A DNA stretch of 64,000 nt from Pseudanabaena sp. PCC 7367 (GCF_000317065.1 NC_019701.1:744001-808000), one strand, 5' to 3'. Shown: positions 28,244 to 37,628, counted from the stretch's first letter. Numbers and translations are program-made. Notes: a model not told the origin generated them from the letters alone.

Positions 28244-28703
28244 AAACATGACGATCGCCTTATGCAAAAACAACGTGTCAATTTTGCAACTGGCACAATG
28301 CCGTCACAATTTAATTATCAAACCAAATATATTGAACTCAAGCACAACAAAACTATTTGTTGCCGCTCATACCGGACAATTAAAGCAGGGTCAGGCTCAA
28401 GCATCTACCATCTTTGAGTTTCGCCCTGTTTTTCATTGCAAGTCTTATTTTCAGAGCAATTTAGCCTGGGCGATCGCAATCGATATAAACAAAAACCTTA
28501 AGAATCACCCACCCATGCCTTGCCAAGATTAAACTGGCTGTGAATATAATTTAGTTGCAAATCTATGCAGATTGCCTACGTGATTGATTAGATAATACAA
28601 TTCCAGCATCAATAACCGTCATTTAGATTTATTAGATTTGAATCAAGATCGCCTCAACGGGCAGCAACTAAACGCCATTACTAGCAGCAATAAGTAAGTC
28701 AAT
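28244..28703. other. Intergenic, 460 bases
   Basis: A plus-strand frame at 28188-28532 overlaps the DUF4926 gene out of frame and has no family pattern, so it is not called. No hairpin with a T-run was found. Confidence 0.5.
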
Positions 28704-29333
28704 ATGAACAGCAAGAATTCCAGACTAGCAATCGGGTTAAGCCTAGCGATCGTCAACACCACTGCGATCGGCATGATTAATGCTGGTGCGCGATCGGCTA
28801 GCGCCCAGAACATCTCGATTCAGTCGGAGGCTGATTTTCGCCAAAAGGCAGAACAACTTGCCCCAGGTAGTTATCTCTATGGTGAAGTAGAAGCAGTAAA
28901 TGAGCCGGGTAAGCAATATCTGGTTTTCTTTAAGACCAATGAAGGTAAGGCGATCGGGCAAGGGTTTACCGCTGGTGAAGATGCTAGTTATTGCTTCCAG
29001 GGCACAATCATTGAAGATGCGATCCTGGCTACTACATTTGCTGTGGCCGATCCGCAAGTCCCTAACCAGCCCATTGAAGTAGCCGATGGTGAGGATCTTT
29101 ATTTAGAACGCGCCTTCCGTTCCAGGGCGATTCCCAGGGATGTGATGCTGGGTTTGCGCAATTGCACTTCAGTGCTGAGTAGTGAAGCATTTCGATCGGC
29201 AGAAGGCTTGATGGTGGAAATTGAGCCAGAATCGGCAGTGATTGAAGAATTAGTGGAAGAAGCGATCGAAGAGGAAATCATAGAGGAACTAGTTGAGGAA
29301 ACCGTGCCTACGGTGGTGCCTCGCCTGAAGTAG
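28704..29333 (+). CDS. Exported protein of unknown function with acidic C-terminus
   Basis: 209 residues. The first 35 are a signal peptide (LAIGLSLAIVNTTAIGM, likely cleaved after ASA). The mature part begins with a compact domain (about 40-150) containing LAPGSYLYGEVEAVNEPGKQYLVF and two cysteines (YCFQ, LRNC) that could pair outside the cell. The last 45 residues are mostly Glu, Val and Ile. The gene is full of GCGATCGC-type sites and so looks native. It is convergent with the PfkB kinase gene 15 bases away. No family was recognised. Confidence 0.65.
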   Translation: MNSKNSRLAIGLSLAIVNTTAIGMINAGARSASAQNISIQSEADFRQKAEQLAPGSYLYGEVEAVNEPGKQYLVFFKTNEGKAIGQGFTAGEDASYCFQGTIIEDAILATTFAVADPQVPNQPIEVADGEDLYLERAFRSRAIPRDVMLGLRNCTSVLSSEAFRSAEGLMVEIEPESAVIEELVEEAIEEEIIEELVEETVPTVVPRLK

Positions 29334-29348
29334 ATTTTTGCTACATCG

Positions 29349-30404
29349 CTACTCAACCTCTAGAATATTTTGCAATGCTTCGTGCATTTCTTGAGCAGAG
29401 GTGGTAGTAGTACCAAATTGACGTACTACAATGCTGGCCGCCAGATTACCCAACACTGTCGCTTGCCAGAAACTACTACCATTTGCCAACGCCAGAGTTA
29501 GGGCTGATACCACCGTATCCCCTGCACCAGTGACATCAAATACCTGGGTGCGATTGAAGGCGGGTACATCTGCGCGGGTGAGTTTCTGCAACTCTGGGCG
29601 ATCTGGGCGATCGCTATTAAACAAACTCATGCCATCTTCGCCCCTGGTAATTAAGATATATTTGGCAGCGGTTAGCGCTAGTAGTTTTGCTGCTGCCCGA
29701 TCGAGTGCTTTGCCACCATCATCGATCGCAAATCCTGCCGCTAATTCTGCTTCCGGTAAGTTTGGCGTAAAAATAGTTGCCCCTTGATAGCGATCGAGTG
29801 CTTTCTGGGCATCGACGATCGTTAACTGGTGTTGCAAGGCCGCCGCAATCACGATCGGCATCATCACCCCTTCACCATAGTCAGAGCAAACCACCGCATC
29901 TACTTCTGGCAATTTAGCAGTAATAAATTCAGCCAGTTGCGCCTGGATTGATGGGCTGGGAATCTGGTCAGACTTGCGATCGATCCTGACAATTTGCTGG
30001 GTCACCGATTGACGAGCATGGCCAGAAATGCGGGTTTTAGTAACCGTAGGGCGATCGCGGTCGATGATTACACCACTGGTATCGATACCTGCCTCAGTGA
30101 AAATGCGCCGCAATGCCTTACCCTGATCATCATCACCGATCAAACCCACTGCACTTACCTTCGCACCCAACTTGGCCAAATTATAAACCGCATTCGCGCC
30201 ACCACCTGGAACCTGCACCGTTTCTTCATGGCGAATGATCAGCACTGGGGCTTCGCGGGAGATGCGCTCCACCTGCCCAGTTAGGAATTCATCTAGGGTG
30301 AGGTCGCCCACCACCAGAATACGTGGCCGATCGAAGCGATCGATCAAATTATTCAAATTAGGTGCATCGGCGGCTAAGGCATCGTAAAAGTTGCTATTCA
30401 GCAT
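29349..30404 (-). CDS. rfaE1: PfkB-family D-glycero-D-manno-heptose-7-phosphate kinase-like protein
   Basis: About 351 residues from ATG 30404 (TTG at 30419 is less likely). The fold is ribokinase-like: ILVVGDLTLDEFLTG, the sugar-binding VPGGGANAVYNLAKLG, VSAVGLIGDDDQG, and the catalytic signature DVTGAGDTVVSAL. ISREAPVLII is characteristic of the RfaE/HldE kinase half, which phosphorylates heptose 7-phosphate toward ADP-heptose for lipopolysaccharide. The cytidylyl/adenylyl-transferase half is absent, so it must be encoded elsewhere or the substrate differs. It is on the same strand as gnd, about 200 bases downstream of it. Confidence 0.85.
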   Translation of the reverse strand: MLNSNFYDALAADAPNLNNLIDRFDRPRILVVGDLTLDEFLTGQVERISREAPVLIIRHEETVQVPGGGANAVYNLAKLGAKVSAVGLIGDDDQGKALRRIFTEAGIDTSGVIIDRDRPTVTKTRISGHARQSVTQQIVRIDRKSDQIPSPSIQAQLAEFITAKLPEVDAVVCSDYGEGVMMPIVIAAALQHQLTIVDAQKALDRYQGATIFTPNLPEAELAAGFAIDDGGKALDRAAAKLLALTAAKYILITRGEDGMSLFNSDRPDRPELQKLTRADVPAFNRTQVFDVTGAGDTVVSALTLALANGSSFWQATVLGNLAASIVVRQFGTTTTSAQEMHEALQNILEVE

Positions 30405-30532
30405 GGGTGGCGATCGCAATTTGCGAATTATGATCTAGAACTTACTAATTTATATTTAGATCGATAATCTAACCGATCGTTGCTGGTTTAAACCAACTCA
30501 GATATAAAAAGAGATTAAATAAAGTTTAAAAA

Positions 30533-30570
30533 CAAACCCCCCTACCCATAAATTGAGTAGAGGGGCAAAG
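30533..30570 (-). terminator. Terminator downstream of gnd
   Basis: A stem pairs CCCCTAC-type and GTAGAGGGG arms around a short AT-rich loop. On the minus strand the stem is followed by TTTGTTTTT. It lies 50-85 bases after the gnd stop codon. Confidence 0.65.
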
Positions 30571-30617
30571 ATTCAGTGATCAATTGTGATCAATTAAAGG
30601 AAGCAAGCAAATTCACA

Positions 30618-32033
30618 CTACTTCATCCATTCAGTGTGGAAAGTACCTTCCTGATCAACCCGCTGGTAGGTGTGAGCGCCAAAGTAATCGCGCTGTGCCT
30701 GGGTCAGGTTCTGGGGCAGATTGGCCTGGCGATAGCTATCGAAGTAATCAAGCGAAGCACTGAACGCGGGAACTGGCACGCCCATTTCCGCCGCCGCCAT
30801 GATTACCTTCCGCCACGCCTGCTCTTTACTCAGAATTGTTTGGGTAAAGTCTTCATCCACTAACAGGTTGGTTAGATTGGGGTTACGATCGAACGCCTTC
30901 TTGATCTTATTCAAGAAACTAGCGCGAATGATGCAACCACCCTTCCAGATCCGGGCAGTTTCGCCGAGATCCAATTCATAGCCAAACTCCTGAGAAGCCT
31001 TGCCTAGCAAAGCCATCCCCTGGGCATAGGAACAGATCTTAGAGCAATAGAGCGCATCGCGCACCGCATTGATAAATTCCTGGCGATCGCCACCGGTATA
31101 TTTACCATTGGAACTGGTCTTGAGGATTTTGGAGGCTGCAACCCGTTCTTCTTTATAAGAAGACATTACCCGTGCCGTAACCGCCGCCGCGATCGTGGGG
31201 ATCGCCACACCAATTTCCAGCGAATTAACCACCGTCCAGCGACCAGTACCCTTTTGGCCAGCCGCATCCATGATCTTATTCACCAATGGTGCGCCATCAT
31301 CATCCATTTTGGTGAAGATGTCGGCGGTAATTTCGACCAAAAACGATTCTAGCTCAGGGGTTTGATTCCAAGCCTTGAAGGTTTCATGCAACTCGGCTGC
31401 GCCCATGTCCAGGCCATTGCGCATCAAGTCATAGGCTTCGGCGATCAATTGCATATCACCGTATTCGATCCCGTTGTGAACCATTTTGACGTAGTGGCCA
31501 GCACTGCGGGGGCCAATGTAGGTAACGCAGGGGCCATCGTCTACCTGGGCGGCGATCTTGGTGACGATCGGCTCAATAAATGCGTAAGCCTCTTTCTGAC
31601 CACCGGGCATCATGCTAGGGCCATTGAGTGCGCCTTCTTCACCACCACTGACACCCATGCCAATAAAGCGGAGGTTTTCCTTTTCTAACTCTTCGCTGCG
31701 GCGATCGGTGTCTTCATAGAGAGAGTTGCCGCCATCAATAATAATGTCACCGGGATCGAGGTGGGGCTTAAGCTCATTAATCACGGCATCGACTGGCTTA
31801 CCCGCCTTGACCATCAGCAGGATCTTGCGGGGCGTTTCCAGGGATTCACACAGTTCGGCAACGCTATAGGTGGGCTTGACGTTTTTACCTGCCGCCCGGT
31901 TTGCCATAAAATTATCGGTTTTCTCGCGGGAGCGGTTGTAGACTGCGATCGGGAAACCATTGCGCTCGACGTTTAGCGCCAGGTTTTCACCCATCACGGC
32001 TAAACCAATTAGACCAAAGCTTTGCTTAGACAT
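30618..32033 (-). CDS. gnd: 6-phosphogluconate dehydrogenase, decarboxylating
   Basis: 471 residues, the normal length. The NADP-binding start is FGLIGLAVMGENLALNVERNG. The substrate loop GVSGGEEGALNGPSMMPGG is diagnostic. The catalytic Lys lies in HYVKMVHNGIEYGDMQLI, and the C-terminal tail with CIIRAS and the DYFGAHTYQR motif is complete. It converts 6-phosphogluconate to ribulose 5-phosphate, CO2 and NADPH in the oxidative pentose phosphate pathway, the main dark-time NADPH source in cyanobacteria. It is transcribed alone and ends in its own terminator. Confidence 0.97.
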   Translation of the reverse strand: MSKQSFGLIGLAVMGENLALNVERNGFPIAVYNRSREKTDNFMANRAAGKNVKPTYSVAELCESLETPRKILLMVKAGKPVDAVINELKPHLDPGDIIIDGGNSLYEDTDRRSEELEKENLRFIGMGVSGGEEGALNGPSMMPGGQKEAYAFIEPIVTKIAAQVDDGPCVTYIGPRSAGHYVKMVHNGIEYGDMQLIAEAYDLMRNGLDMGAAELHETFKAWNQTPELESFLVEITADIFTKMDDDGAPLVNKIMDAAGQKGTGRWTVVNSLEIGVAIPTIAAAVTARVMSSYKEERVAASKILKTSSNGKYTGGDRQEFINAVRDALYCSKICSYAQGMALLGKASQEFGYELDLGETARIWKGGCIIRASFLNKIKKAFDRNPNLTNLLVDEDFTQTILSKEQAWRKVIMAAAEMGVPVPAFSASLDYFDSYRQANLPQNLTQAQRDYFGAHTYQRVDQEGTFHTEWMK

Positions 32034-32310
32034 ACTTTCAGATTAAATCTCTTCCTTGGTGCACCATTACCTTAACCTGAGCTAGCGGGGCAGGGCTTTG
32101 ACCGAGTGATTTAATTAATAATTGATCGGTTAGTGGGGTGGTTTATGAGGATTTGTTGATGTTTGTGGTGGTTTTAGGGTTTTTGGGTTTCCATTATGCC
32201 CCGTTGTATATGGGTCAAATTTTAGTGCCAATCCACAAACTGGCATAGCAAAAATGCTCACGATCGAAATCCCCCCTTAATCTATAGGGGTCGCATTAAA
32301 TCTCAACCAT

Positions 32311-34188
32311 ATGTCTTTTAAACCATCCGCCTACATCAACAGCGTAGGCAAATTTCTGCCAGGTAACCCGATCGCCAACAGCGAAATGGAAGCCTACCTG
32401 GGCATGATCGGCGATCGCCCCTCCAGGGTCAAAAACCGCATCCTCAAAAGCAACGGCATCCAGAACCGTTACTATGCCCTGGACAAAGCACAAAACAGCA
32501 CTCACCTCAACAGCGAAATGGCCGCCGCCGCGATCCGCGATTCCCTCCAGGCGAGCAACCTGGAACCGAAAGCGATCGATTTACTGGCCTGCGCCACCAC
32601 CTGGCCAGACTTGCTTGTGCCCAGCTTCGCTAGTATGGTGCATGGCGAACTATCCGAGTTTGCGCCCTTAGAAACAATCTCCACCCAGGGGGTCTGCTGT
32701 GCTGGGGTTTCCGCCCTGAAATATGCCGCTAATCAAGTGGAGTTGGGGAATAAACACCATGCGATCGCTGTCGCCTCAGAACTACCATCGCGGTTATTTA
32801 AAGCCTCTCGATTTGAAGCCGAATCACGAATCCAAGCTGGTAAATCATTGCCTTTTGATACAGAATTCCTGCGCTGGATGCTTTCCGATGGTGCTGGCGC
32901 AATGCTGATTCAAGACCAGCCCAATCCAAAGGGACTTAGCTTGAAAATAGAATGGATCGAGTTGATTTCCCATGCCAATGCCTTCCCAGTCTGTATGTAT
33001 GCGGGGGCTTCAGATCAGAATATAGAAAAGACCTGGATGAATTATCCTTCCTATACGGAGGCAGCTAGCCAGGGAGCATTGAATCTGCGCCAGAACATCA
33101 GGCTATTGGAACATGTGGTCAAACTGGGTGTGGAAGGCTGGATTAAGTTAATTAAGGCAGGGCGAGTCCGGCCAGAGGAGATCGATTGGCTTTTGTGTCA
33201 CTATTCTTCGCATTTCTTTCGCAGCCAGATCGTGGAATTGCTGGAGTATGCCGATTGTATGATTCCTGAATCCAGGTGGTTTACTAATCTTTATACAAGG
33301 GGGAATACAGGCTGTGCTGCGATCTACTTGATGATCGAGGAACTATTCAATTCCGGTAAGCTGGAAGCAGGCCAAAAGATTTTCTGCTTTGTGCCCGAAA
33401 GTGGCCGATTCACTACTGCCTACATGATGATGAGCGTGGTGGATGGTAGTTCGCAATCTAGTCAAATAGTAATGAGTAAGCCAACGATCGCCACAACCAC
33501 AGCACCCCAGGAACCGATCGCCAAATCTTCTAATTCTTCTACTTCAAGCCAGCTATTACAGGATTTAGCGCTGGTATGGCTGGAATTCGATCGCCAAATT
33601 CGCTCCGTGCCGATCGTGCGCAAGCTGCATCGCGGTGAATTCACTTTGGAAGACTATAAAGCATTATTGCGAAACTTACGCCCCCAGGTGGTAGAAGGAG
33701 CCAGATGGATCGCCAGAGCTGCGTCGAATATGATTGATTTCCAATTGCGATCGACCTTCATTGGCCATGCCCAGGATGAGCATCGTGATTATCAAATGCT
33801 AGAGCGTAATTATGTGTCTGTGGGTGGTGAATTGAGTGAGATTGCCAATGCCCAGAAGAATATTGGTAGCGAAGCCCTTTCTGGTTTTATCTTTAATCAA
33901 GCATCACAACCCAACCCGATCGACTTGTTGGGCAGCATGTTTATTATTGAGGGATTAGGGAATAAACTGGCGGGGGAATGGGCAGAGGCGATCAAAACTA
34001 CTCTTCTCTTAAGCAATGAGCAGGTTTCGTTTTTGGCCTATCACAGCGCCAATGATGAATCCCATTTAGATAAGCTGAATACTTTGATCAATGCACCCTG
34101 GATGACCGAGGCGATCGCCAGGTCTATTGTCAAAACTGCTAAGGTCACGGCTAGACTATATTTACTACAACTGGAGGAAATTGCCTGA
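32311..34188 (+). CDS. Fusion of a KAS III-like ketosynthase with a heme-oxygenase-like diiron domain
   Basis: 625 residues. Residues about 1-380 follow the KAS III fold: TQGVCCAGVSAL holds the acyl-carrying Cys129 or Cys130, WLLCHYSS has His297 in place of the usual HQAN, and RGNTGCAA supplies Asn332. A Ser/Thr/Ala linker (about 383-413) leads to a heme-oxygenase-like domain (about 415-620) with candidate iron ligands Glu462, His486/His491, Glu547 and the HxxxDxxH triad His578, Asp582, His585. That pattern marks diiron oxidases or oxygenases such as CADD, UndA and SznF. A chain-building domain fused to an oxidative one suggests a lipid or polyketide product. The stop overlaps the next gene's ATG (TGATG). 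Confidence 0.8.
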   Translation: MSFKPSAYINSVGKFLPGNPIANSEMEAYLGMIGDRPSRVKNRILKSNGIQNRYYALDKAQNSTHLNSEMAAAAIRDSLQASNLEPKAIDLLACATTWPDLLVPSFASMVHGELSEFAPLETISTQGVCCAGVSALKYAANQVELGNKHHAIAVASELPSRLFKASRFEAESRIQAGKSLPFDTEFLRWMLSDGAGAMLIQDQPNPKGLSLKIEWIELISHANAFPVCMYAGASDQNIEKTWMNYPSYTEAASQGALNLRQNIRLLEHVVKLGVEGWIKLIKAGRVRPEEIDWLLCHYSSHFFRSQIVELLEYADCMIPESRWFTNLYTRGNTGCAAIYLMIEELFNSGKLEAGQKIFCFVPESGRFTTAYMMMSVVDGSSQSSQIVMSKPTIATTTAPQEPIAKSSNSSTSSQLLQDLALVWLEFDRQIRSVPIVRKLHRGEFTLEDYKALLRNLRPQVVEGARWIARAASNMIDFQLRSTFIGHAQDEHRDYQMLERNYVSVGGELSEIANAQKNIGSEALSGFIFNQASQPNPIDLLGSMFIIEGLGNKLAGEWAEAIKTTLLLSNEQVSFLAYHSANDESHLDKLNTLINAPWMTEAIARSIVKTAKVTARLYLLQLEEIA

Positions 34189-35099
34189 TGACTTCCTTTA
34201 ATACTAACATTACCGAACACCCCAGCCACGATCGCTTGAATCCTGATGCCTGGGAAGCGTTATATCTAGATCAGGCAATCCCGCTGGATATAAATGCTAA
34301 GGCGCTGATGATTAAGGACTTACGCAGTTGGAGTAGGAACTATTTACTGATCCCAATTAAGCTGATCGCCAATGTGCTGCTAGCGCTGATTATGACCTTC
34401 AAGCGATTGCTACCATTTCAATTCAGTGCTTACAAGTTAATGCATCATGCGGCGGCGTTCTTTCTGAAGCATTTTGTCACCCCAGAGGCTTGCTATCTAA
34501 TTGTCAGGCATATCTGTATTGGTTCTAATGTGGTTAATTTCTTGATTGATAATGGCCCCGATCCGAGCATTCCCAGGTCTTCCCTTTATCCTCGCACTGT
34601 TGATGATCTGGCTGAGAATGCCTTTTTGGAGCACGACCTGATTCTCTATAACTTTGTATTTGACTATCATCAAGCCCAGCAAAAAAATCCCAATTGGCTG
34701 AAGCATGTCCACGATCGCGGCATCAACTATGACAGTATTCAACCGGTTGAAGTTGAGGTGGATTTGTCAAAGCGGGGCTGGTTCAAGATTCTGGATTTGG
34801 AATCGGCGATCGAATTGTTCAAAGTTTTTTATTCGCTCTGCCTCACCAGTGATGAGTTTGCCAGAGCAGTGCTGTCTTTACAATTCGATGAAAATTTTGG
34901 TTGTTATGTCAGTGCCATCACTCAGAACTACGACTGGAATCATGTGATCGCTAATCGCCATCCCCTTGCGCCCAACAGCCCTTTTAATGCTGCCCGCGAT
35001 CTGTTTTTGCATGGCATCATTACCGAGGCGTTGTATCGATTCTTAGAGATCCAGAAAGCCATGAGCTTAAGTCCTGCGATCGCAAATAAGCAAGATTAA
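34188..35099 (+). CDS. Protein of unknown function, coupled to the KAS III-diiron fusion
   Basis: 303 residues. The ATG shares one base with the stop of the preceding gene, and GGAGG lies upstream inside that gene, so translation is coupled. A hydrophobic region (about 55-75, LLIPIKLIANVLLALIMTF) may associate with the membrane, followed by an amphipathic stretch rich in His (LMHHAAAFFLKHF, then LIVRHICIGSNVVNFLID). Conserved-looking acidic and His positions (AENAFLEHDLILYNFVFDYHQ) could bind metal or an acyl chain. No known domain was recognised. It ends before a strong terminator, so the two genes form one unit and probably one pathway. Confidence 0.75.
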   Translation: MTSFNTNITEHPSHDRLNPDAWEALYLDQAIPLDINAKALMIKDLRSWSRNYLLIPIKLIANVLLALIMTFKRLLPFQFSAYKLMHHAAAFFLKHFVTPEACYLIVRHICIGSNVVNFLIDNGPDPSIPRSSLYPRTVDDLAENAFLEHDLILYNFVFDYHQAQQKNPNWLKHVHDRGINYDSIQPVEVEVDLSKRGWFKILDLESAIELFKVFYSLCLTSDEFARAVLSLQFDENFGCYVSAITQNYDWNHVIANRHPLAPNSPFNAARDLFLHGIITEALYRFLEIQKAMSLSPAIANKQD

Positions 35100-35138
35100 A
35101 AAATTTCGATCGCAAGCTTGCTTAGAATCATGTACTAT

Positions 35139-35175
35139 ATTCCTATGTATACTTTTAAGGCATAGGAATTTTTTT
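35139..35175 (+). terminator. Terminator of the KAS III-diiron two-gene unit
   Basis: ATTCCTATG (35139-35147) pairs perfectly with CATAGGAAT (35161-35169), followed by a run of T to 35175. It lies 40 bases after the second gene. Confidence 0.85.
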
Positions 35176-35368
35176 GGCAGCAGGTTGATTTGTGGCCTAA
35201 AAGTTCTATCCAGATAGAATTACAGGAATAAAAGGCTAGCCCTTAAAATTAAATCTGTAATTGCATCTACGATCGCCACCAATAAAGTCCATAAAAAAAT
35301 ATTTACAAGGGGTAGTATTTATTTTTGAATAATGTACAATAATAAAAGCGTAAATCAATAAACCGATA

Positions 35369-36001
35369 ATGACTTTGAAAGCAGACCAAATGCGGCTTGA
35401 ATTTCGTCAGATTACGCCTCGTGTATGGGTGACTCTTGGTAGTTCTGGGAATTGGTACACCCTGCGGCTTAAGGATCAAAAAATTAGCTGCAGTTGTCCG
35501 GCCAGTTTGCATGGGAAAACTTGTTATCACGTCAAACAGCTCATTACTTTGCTCAAACAGGATTTGAATGCATGTTTAGTGCCGGAGTCAGATATCAAAA
35601 ATGTTGCGTCAAAATCGATCGGCGTTAATTCTGTTGCTTCTAGACCGAATATATGGAATGTTTCCCATAATTGTCATATGACTGAGCCTGGAAATAGTTA
35701 TGAAAATAGTAAAGACAAGAATAATATAGATCGCTCCGATCACTCCGATCGTCCAGATGAACCAGTTGATCAGAAAAATAGCGATCCAAATAGCAGTCGC
35801 CCAGCCAATCATTTGAACCAGCATCTGCGTAATCGTGATCAACAACCGAACCAAAATAGACAACGCGGCGATCGCTTGACTAGAATCCTGGCGATCGTGG
35901 CTCAGAACCAACCTCAACACCTAGCCTCTGGCAATCAATCTCAAACCCCCCAAGCAATTAGATTCAACCGTGTGGTGCGGAGGAAGTGTCATCCCCCCTA
36001 A
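35369..36001 (+). CDS. SWIM zinc-finger protein with disordered C-terminus
   Basis: 210 residues. The N-terminal 60 residues hold a SWIM-type finger: Cys41-x-Cys43, eight residues, Cys52-x-His54 (SCSCPASLHGKTCYH), preceded by the usual beta strand WYTLRLKDQKI. SWIM fingers bind DNA or partner proteins and occur in Rad51-paralogue partners and some helicases. The remaining 150 residues are Asn, Gln, Asp and Arg rich and probably unfolded, ending in a basic patch (RFNRVVRRK). ATG 35369 is the first start. It heads a run of same-strand genes whose third member resembles Rad52, hinting at a DNA-repair role. Confidence 0.75.
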   Translation: MTLKADQMRLEFRQITPRVWVTLGSSGNWYTLRLKDQKISCSCPASLHGKTCYHVKQLITLLKQDLNACLVPESDIKNVASKSIGVNSVASRPNIWNVSHNCHMTEPGNSYENSKDKNNIDRSDHSDRPDEPVDQKNSDPNSSRPANHLNQHLRNRDQQPNQNRQRGDRLTRILAIVAQNQPQHLASGNQSQTPQAIRFNRVVRRKCHPP

Positions 36002-36032
36002 ATTCCTTGCCAATCATTACCGCTTGAAGCCA

Positions 36033-36347
36033 ATGGAACCCACCAAATATCCCGGTATTGTCAATCGACTACGCCAAAAAATCCTGAAGCTCGATCAATT
36101 AATTCATCAAATCTCTGAGGCTGTAATTGCGGCAATGGCCGATATCGATCGCCAGGTGGCAAAAGACCCCAAGTTGCGTAACGAAGCACAACGTAGTCGG
36201 CGGCGTGCCCAGTTAATGAACAGCGATCGCGGTTATCTGGATGCCGTGGGCGATCTGCGGCGTGCTCTCAAGGCTCAAGCTGAACTAGAAATGGAGCTGG
36301 ATGTGGTGATCAGCCAACTAGAAACAGATCAAGGACAGGTTGCTTGA
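36033..36347 (+). CDS. Small coiled-coil protein of unknown function
   Basis: 104 residues from ATG 36033; starting further upstream would overlap the SWIM gene out of frame. The sequence is almost entirely helical, with a heptad-like pattern (VNRLRQKILKLDQLIHQISEAVIAAMADIDRQV and LDAVGDLRRALKAQAELEMELDVVI separated by an Arg-rich turn). It begins 31 bases after the SWIM gene. It may be an adaptor or oligomerisation partner for its neighbours. No family was recognised. Confidence 0.6.
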   Translation: MEPTKYPGIVNRLRQKILKLDQLIHQISEAVIAAMADIDRQVAKDPKLRNEAQRSRRRAQLMNSDRGYLDAVGDLRRALKAQAELEMELDVVISQLETDQGQVA

Positions 36348-36627
36348 ATGCTTCGCTAAGAGCAAGTTTTGCTAACCTTCTTACTATTTCTATCTCAAGA
36401 GAAGAGGTGAAACAAAATCAAAATAGACACTGCCAAGTGCGGTTAGGCGATCGCCATTCTTTCCAAGCAAATGCCCCAGAGAAATATTCCAGATCAGCAT
36501 TAAATAGCCTTGCCCAAAATGCTGGCAATTATTCTTGTCTCGCTGCCGCTAATTCAAAATATTTAAATCTTACGTTATTTAAATCAATTATTTACTACTG
36601 TCCTAAACTCGCGTAGAGAGAGTCACC

Positions 36628-37455
36628 ATGCAATTTCAACAGGTCATTTCAGAATTGAAGAAACCTTTAAAACCCTTAGTTAGCGATCGAGCAACCATGT
36701 CTCCTGAACCTGTTAATAATTCAAGCCAACTAGCCGAAATGAGTAAAAAAGAGCAATCTAACTGGCAATGGGAAGCAATTTGCGATCGACTAAATCTAGT
36801 TTGCCCCGATTGGCAAGTTAGCTATGCCGATCCGGTATTGGTCTCTGATTACATTACGGTCAGATGTAGATTGACGATCGCTGGAGTAACCAGGGAAGCT
36901 ACGGGCAGCAGTAAAGGTTATCTGCGATTGAGAAACATCAATGAGCAAAGGGGAATCACCCATCAGCTTAATTCGCTTAATACACCAGAACAAGCAATGA
37001 TCAATGCATTTGTGAATGCGGCGGCTCAATTTGGGATTACGGCAACATCTAGCACTTTAGGGCAGCAACGGGGGCAGGCAAATAGGCAGAATGAATTACT
37101 AACCGCGACTCATAAGGAAGTTGCCGCCACGGTCAGGGAATATGGCCGCGATCGCCCACATGTCAGCAAATTAGTTGAACTGCCAATGGGATCGCCAAGA
37201 CAGCAAATGATATCCCCAAAGCAGCAACGGCCCCGATCCTCAAATAAAAAACTAGCCAATCAATCATCCCGAAAATCAACGCGCCAAATCCGCAATTTGA
37301 GCTTGGCTAAGCGCCAGGAAATGCTAGAGATTTCGCAAATGCTGAGGGAGTTGCGACAGAAATCTGGGCAGCCTGCCAAATCAACAATCCAGCGATCGGC
37401 ACTTGGTCGCCTCAAGGTTTCTACCCAGCGACTTTTAAGAAAAGTTTTATTTTAA
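36628..37455 (+). CDS. Putative Rad52-superfamily single-strand annealing protein
   Basis: 275 residues. Residues about 45-137 resemble the Rad52-type annealing core: WEAICDRLN, a Pro-Asp-Trp turn before a strand, ITVRCRLTIAGVTREATG as paired strands, then an Ala-rich helix ending AFVNAAAQFGI, similar to the AF(R/K)AAxxFGIG ending of that fold. The rest is basic, Gln/Arg/Ser-rich and likely disordered (RPRSSNKKL, STRQIRNLSLAKRQ), suitable for binding DNA. The ATG follows AGAGAGAG-type purines. Assignment rests on pattern only; a DNA-binding protein of another fold is possible. Confidence 0.45.
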   Translation: MQFQQVISELKKPLKPLVSDRATMSPEPVNNSSQLAEMSKKEQSNWQWEAICDRLNLVCPDWQVSYADPVLVSDYITVRCRLTIAGVTREATGSSKGYLRLRNINEQRGITHQLNSLNTPEQAMINAFVNAAAQFGITATSSTLGQQRGQANRQNELLTATHKEVAATVREYGRDRPHVSKLVELPMGSPRQQMISPKQQRPRSSNKKLANQSSRKSTRQIRNLSLAKRQEMLEISQMLRELRQKSGQPAKSTIQRSALGRLKVSTQRLLRKVLF

Positions 37456-37511
37456 AAAACTACCTTGAGCCAAATCAAAAATGCCAAAGAGAATAAGGAG
37501 GAGTTTTCCCA

Positions 37512-37628
37512 ATGGGTATGAACTTTATAGCGATGACACCGGAATTATCGGTTGCTGATGTGGTCAAGACCCAACAATATTTCCGGAATGTGATCGATAT
37601 TTATTTTACGGCTCAGATTGGTGATTAA
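37512..37628 (+). CDS. 38-residue protein with a very strong ribosome-binding site
   Basis: The frame runs from ATG 37512 to TAA 37628. AAGGAGG lies at about 37495-37501, a near-perfect Shine-Dalgarno sequence ten bases upstream. The product begins MGMNFIAMTPELSVADVV and ends YFTAQIGD; it has no membrane segment and looks like one amphipathic helix. It sits 56 bases after the Rad52-like gene and ahead of a strong terminator, so it should be the last gene of that transcript. Confidence 0.6.
   Translation: MGMNFIAMTPELSVADVVKTQQYFRNVIDIYFTAQIGD

Noticed and set aside
28188-28532. 114-codon frame overlapping the DUF4926 gene
   Set aside because: Starts inside a real gene in another frame and has no family features.
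36344-36616. 90-codon frame after the coiled-coil gene
   Set aside because: TTG start, low-complexity reading, no domain; more likely the leader of the next gene.
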